Shown in pieces: positions 60,640 through 64,000 of a stretch of DNA of 64,000 nt. A program made the translations under genes and the position numbers. Origin of the DNA: Rhinopomastus cyanomelas (taxonomy: Eukaryota > Chordata > Aves > Bucerotiformes > Rhinopomastidae); NCBI GenBank assembly GCA_013400115.1, contig VXBP01003681.1:248001-312000 (forward strand), in the 5' to 3' direction. Below the pieces are notes generated by a model, which did not search any database, was not told the origin of the DNA, and saw only the letters and a program-made list of their open reading frames with translations. The first letter of the stretch is position 1, and each line of letters starts with the position of its first letter.

Positions 60640-60712
60640 TTGGTGCAGTGGTTCTTAACAGTTCAACAGTTCTCTATCATAATTGTGAAATGTTTAGGAC
60701 CACTTGACCAGC
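60640..60712 (+). ncRNA. MIR203A: miR-203 precursor hairpin
   Basis: The 5p arm is at 60,647-60,671 (AGTGGTTCTTAACAGTTCAA then CAGTT) and the mature 3p arm at 60,685-60,706 (GTGAAATGTTTAGGACCAC then TTG). The seed is TGAAATG. The lower stem TGGT/ACCA and the arms pair almost fully, with G:U pairs, around a short loop (CTCTATCATAATT). From memory the 5p arm equals human miR-203a-5p, and the 3p arm differs from human at only one base, near the 3' end. In vertebrates miR-203 promotes epidermal differentiation by repressing p63. It lies 14.5 kb after the ASPG stop codon, the same neighbour as in human 14q32.33. Confidence 0.97.
60643..60710 (-). ncRNA. Possible antisense miR-203b-like hairpin
   Basis: Because the hairpin is nearly palindromic, the minus strand folds too. 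Its 3' arm reads TTGAACTGTTAAGAACCACT then GCA (60,665 down to 60,643). That is the human miR-203b-3p sequence as I recall it, except near the 3' end. Expression from this strand is not shown by the sequence. Confidence 0.35.
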
Positions 60713-60930
60713 GAGGACCGGGCATCGGACCAGCGGGGCCCGGGGCACCACCGGAGACCTGCAGCGACGGGCCCGGCCCCGGGCAGGTGAAGCCGCATGG
60801 GACGGCCCGGGCCGGCCACGGGCACTTGGGGCGGGCGGCGAGGAGGTGGAGGAGCAAGGAGTTAGAAAAGTTGTTGCGTTTGCTATGGGCATTGAGGAGT
60901 TTAATATCGCAAAACAGGTAGGATAAGTGC

Positions 60931-63900
60931 TGATGCTGCTGTCGGCTGGCTCTGTTAGATGCTGGCAGTTACACTCGGTGTGTAACCATCTCTCTTATTT
61001 ACCACGCATGTTGAGATAAACAGACACACACACACAATCAGATTCTTTGACTTTCCAGGTTGCATTCTTCAGGGGCCTCCCACCTTTCCAGTAGGTAACA
61101 TAGACAATGTGCGTTCAGCAATAGCAATGTTGGTTTGGCTTGGAGTGCCCTTTTATTTAGGGCAGTGTAGCTTTTATGTGGGGCTGCTTCATACCACACT
61201 TTCCATCTACACAATTACTGCAAGGGGTGAAGGGATTACATTGAGCCCTGCCTCCATCACAATGGCTTTGGTGGGCATCTACTTTTAAGACTTTGCATTG
61301 ATGGCCTGGTTTTGAAGGTTCATGGACTTAAATTGGATGGATCTTAGCTAAAATGCTAGATGATTCAGAATACACATGAAGAATTTTTAGGTTTTAAAAA
61401 GAGGATGGAAAAATGTATCAGCAGGGATTGGGCCAGCTTTTCTCTTAAAGAGGTAACTTTGTAAACCTAAAGTTCTTCTTATCTTGTGCTCATTCTATTT
61501 ACCCATACCCCAAGTATCAAAAGGAACCACCAGTGTGTTAGTGGGGTTTTTTTTTTCAATTGAACTTGTGTCTAAATAAAACAGGGAACAAATTAATTCA
61601 TAAAATATAATTTTACTGCTTTTAAGTTTGACTGCAGAAATGTAGTGAGCCTGTCTATTTGTGCATTTTAAACCTTAAAAAGCAATAAGGTAGATGTATG
61701 TATACTTAATATCTCTTCTGTGGTATTGCGTTTGCTTCAACAATACACCATTTGGTGTGAACACAAGGTGCACAAGTATATTTGCAGATGATTCTGGCTT
61801 CACTGAAGTCAAGAAGAGTTCTGATGTTGCCTGCAGTAGAGCTGTGATCTTCAGAAGAAGAGATTTCAGGAGAAGCTGGAAATATTTGAAGAGTAGGCAA
61901 GCCTGATATATAAAAACTTCTTGGGGACAGCCTAGGAAAAGCATGATTTTTACCTACTGCTACCATTCAGAACAAGTTAGGCAAGTTTAATTACAGCATA
62001 ATAGGGTTTAATTTAACTGGGAATGAGGGTATGGTGGCTGCTAGCAGTGTTTCTCAAACTGTGAGGCTGGCCTCCTTAGGCAAGCTTACACAAGCCCAAG
62101 GCAAATGGAAAAACACACTTTGTCTGGGACTTGGCAAAGGTAGAACCCCCACAATGATGGTTGCTCATTTGCCAAGGCAAAAATTGAAATGCTCTCCCAA
62201 GGAAAAGATTAACGACCTGTCCCACTTAAGGGTCTGATGATTCAATACTATTCTGTCTGAGTTCTAATATATGGCACTCATTATCACAGTCTACAAGCAC
62301 CTCCCAAATATTTAAAAAGAAATAACACTAGGGTTCCGCACACACAGTTCTCATTAATTTCAGTGGGTGTTGTGGATGTTTAAACAGAGCAGAGCCCTGA
62401 AGAGTTGAAAATAGACTTGCAAAACACACTGGGTTAGATCCACAGCTGGCTTGAATCGGCACAACACTGTTAACTTGAGTGGTGCGACAGTGACGTACAC
62501 CAGCTGGGACCTGACCCAGTGTTTTTCTCTCCTGCCCCATCTCCACTTGATAAGTCTGATCCCCTTAGCTGTCTGCTGGCTTCAGTGGAGGTATAAGTTG
62601 GATGCAGTAAGGTTTCCCATTTCCGTGGAATCCTCTTAACAGTACAGCTGAAGAGGGTAAGTTTTGGGCTTTTTCCCTGGGTTTGAGTGCAGTGTTCCCT
62701 AAAAAAGTTTGAAAGAAACCTGATCGAGTAAGTACACAATTTTGTTGATTTTAAAGATAGCATCAGTCATTCTGGGAGAGCAAACCTGATGAGGAGGTGC
62801 TACTTGTGCAAAGATGAGATCGTTTGATGTTCTTGTACTGGTTTGTCTGTGTCAAGACGGCTCTGCTGATTACTTACAGAAACTAGTGTTTTATTATAAT
62901 CTATGCCTGAAATCAGAGAGCATCACAGCCCTACTGGAACATCTCCTTTATGTGTGTTTTATTCTGTGATGGTTTAAAGGCATGGATTCATGTCGATTTC
63001 TACTATTGTTTTTTCTCTCTCAGACTGGGTGAACTCCTGTTGACAGGCTTGTAGTTTCCATAAACTGGCAGTAAGCCCTGTGGATAAACAAACAAACAAA
63101 AATCCCCAGCAAATACGAAGTGAAAACCTCTGGGCAAGCAGCCTTCCCTTGTGATATTGTCTAAGCTAAGCAAAAGCCTGAGGGGATGGAGGGAGGAGAC
63201 TCTTCTGACAAACTTGGTAAAATGTTGCCCTGCTGTTGCAAAGCAAGTCTTAGCTCTTGCTATTAACATCTCACACAGTGCTCCGGTTTGTTATCGTTGG
63301 GATCTTGGTCTTTGCATAGTAACTTTTTAAAAAAAACTCCTTTTAAAAATTAATGGCAAAGGTGTTAATGCCAGACTGGAAGCAGAGATAGATTAAACCT
63401 TCTGGTTCGGGACTAAGGTGGTGTTTCTCATGATCTGCTGTGCCTAAGAACAGGAAGAAGCAGCACGTTCCTCCCTCCTTGCCCTTTTCTTTAGGCTGTT
63501 TAATGCTTTGGCAGCATCTTGTAGTTTCAGTATACCCTCAAATAGGTTGGATATGTTGCTGATTGGTCAGAGACTCAGATGGCATCACCTAGAAAAGTAA
63601 GCATTGAAATAAAATTCACATTTGAATTAAAGAAAATATGTTTCGAGTTGCCCTTCCTTTGGTATCTACTGAATAATGCCCCTCTGCAAAGGACCAGTCT
63701 AGTTATTGGTGCTGCTCAACTATTGAGTAATGCTGTAATCAGGGCATCCTAGACATCATTTTTAGGGCCTTGATCAAGAGGTACTTTCATCTCCATAAAT
63801 CTTTAAACATAGCAGTTGGAAGCTGTTTTATAAAAAGCTAAATTGACAAAAAAGTGCTTCTAGACATCAGTAGTCAACATGGTGTTTGCACTTAGTGTCT

Positions 63901-64000
63901 GGGATGCTAGCTGCAGTACTGTTCACACAATAGTTCCCATGCCCAAAGAGCAGATGTCCATAATTTTGGGCATCAGAAATTCTTGGGCCGGATCCGATGA
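60931..64000. other. Sequence downstream of miR-203
   Basis: 3 kb of AT-rich sequence without a supported gene. It could be intronic or 3' to the miR-203 primary transcript. It contains a short (CA)n run near 61,023-61,036, an AAAC-type run near 63,088 and a palindromic relic at 62,428-62,520. From human synteny, KIF26A would be expected further right; none of it is seen here. Confidence 0.6.
62428..62520. repeat. Decayed palindromic (MITE-like) repeat
   Basis: ACTGGGTTAGATCCACAGCT then GG (62,428-62,449) is mirrored by CCAGCTGGGACCTGACCCAG then T (62,500-62,520). The inner parts (CGGCACAAC and GGTGCGACAG) also pair loosely. The pattern resembles an old palindromic repeat common in reptile and bird genomes ('..CAGCTGGTGTAAATC..' type), recognised from memory only. 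Confidence 0.55.

Larger units (their letters stand above)
60258..60917 (+). ncRNA. Predicted 5' part of the miR-203 primary transcript
   Basis: Predicted start about 30 bases after the TATA box. Candidate splice signals are a donor CATGA|GTAAGT (GT at 60,451), an acceptor CGTCCCCAG (exon start 60,549) and a donor AAAACAG|GTAGGA (GT at 60,918). If used, the hairpin lies within an exon (60,549-60,917). Open frames here (for example from 60,466) only reflect GC-rich sequence overlapping the hairpin, so I treat the transcript as non-coding. Confidence 0.4.
59870..60930. promoter_or_regulatory. CpG island of the MIR203 locus
   Basis: About 1 kb of very GC-rich, CpG-dense sequence isolated in AT-rich surroundings, containing GGGCGGG boxes (for example near 60,012). 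It spans the TATA box, the predicted start site and the miR-203 hairpin. In mammals the MIR203 promoter is also a CpG island, known to be silenced by methylation in tumours. Confidence 0.85.

Noticed and set aside
60466..60921. 151-codon plus-strand frame covering the miR-203 hairpin
   Set aside because: Its first codons lie in the putative intron after the GTAAGT at 60,451, it runs through the microRNA stem, and its composition is that of a CpG island. Better explained as non-coding.
1..64000. CRISPR arrays, bacterial operons, insertion sequences, tRNA or rRNA genes, endogenous retrovirus
   Set aside because: None of their signatures was seen on either strand; the window is a vertebrate locus.

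Overview
This is an avian genomic window. It shows a split vertebrate gene with GT-AG introns, CpG-island promoters and many pieces of CR1, the LINE that dominates bird genomes, including the typical CR1 3' end (CTAGATGATC...GATTCTATGAT). Nothing in it is bacterial or viral. The species cannot be fixed from sequence alone.

Region 1 (about 1-48,120, + strand) is one gene, ASPG. It encodes the vertebrate type I L-asparaginase with C-terminal ankyrin repeats (the '60 kDa lysophospholipase' family). I could chain 15 coding exons from position 320 to a TAA at 46,099-46,101. All junctions are GT-AG and in frame, giving 598 residues. Residues about 44-415 carry the asparaginase core (TGGTIGM, HGTDTM, VTK, TQC). 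Residues about 440-598 carry ankyrin repeats. The promoter is a CpG island with a TATA-like box at 266-273. The transcript probably splices once more after the stop codon, into a 3' UTR exon at 47,683 that ends at a duplicated AATAAA.

Region 2 (about 48,130-59,800) is intergenic. It holds CR1 pieces, the largest being an inactive reverse-transcriptase fragment at 56,283-57,457, a decayed MIR-like SINE, and small palindromic repeat relics. I see no protein-coding gene here.

Region 3 (about 59,860-60,930, + strand) is a second CpG island with a clear TATA box at 60,228. About 410 bases downstream is an intact microRNA hairpin, miR-203. Its 3p arm reads GTGAAATGTTTAGGACCAC... and its 5p arm is AGTGGTTCTTAACAG.... 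The order ASPG then MIR203 matches human 14q32.33 as I recall it. The antisense strand of the same hairpin also folds and carries the miR-203b-like seed.

Region 4 (60,930-64,000) has no gene I can support. It has a palindromic relic at 62,428-62,520 and short simple repeats.

The two genes are independent: a metabolic enzyme of asparagine breakdown and an epithelial-differentiation microRNA with its own promoter. I found no undescribed multi-gene system. The most worthwhile leads are the miR-203 promoter and transcript structure, the antisense hairpin, the long ASPG N-terminus, the weak donor of exon 5, and the duplicated poly(A) signal.
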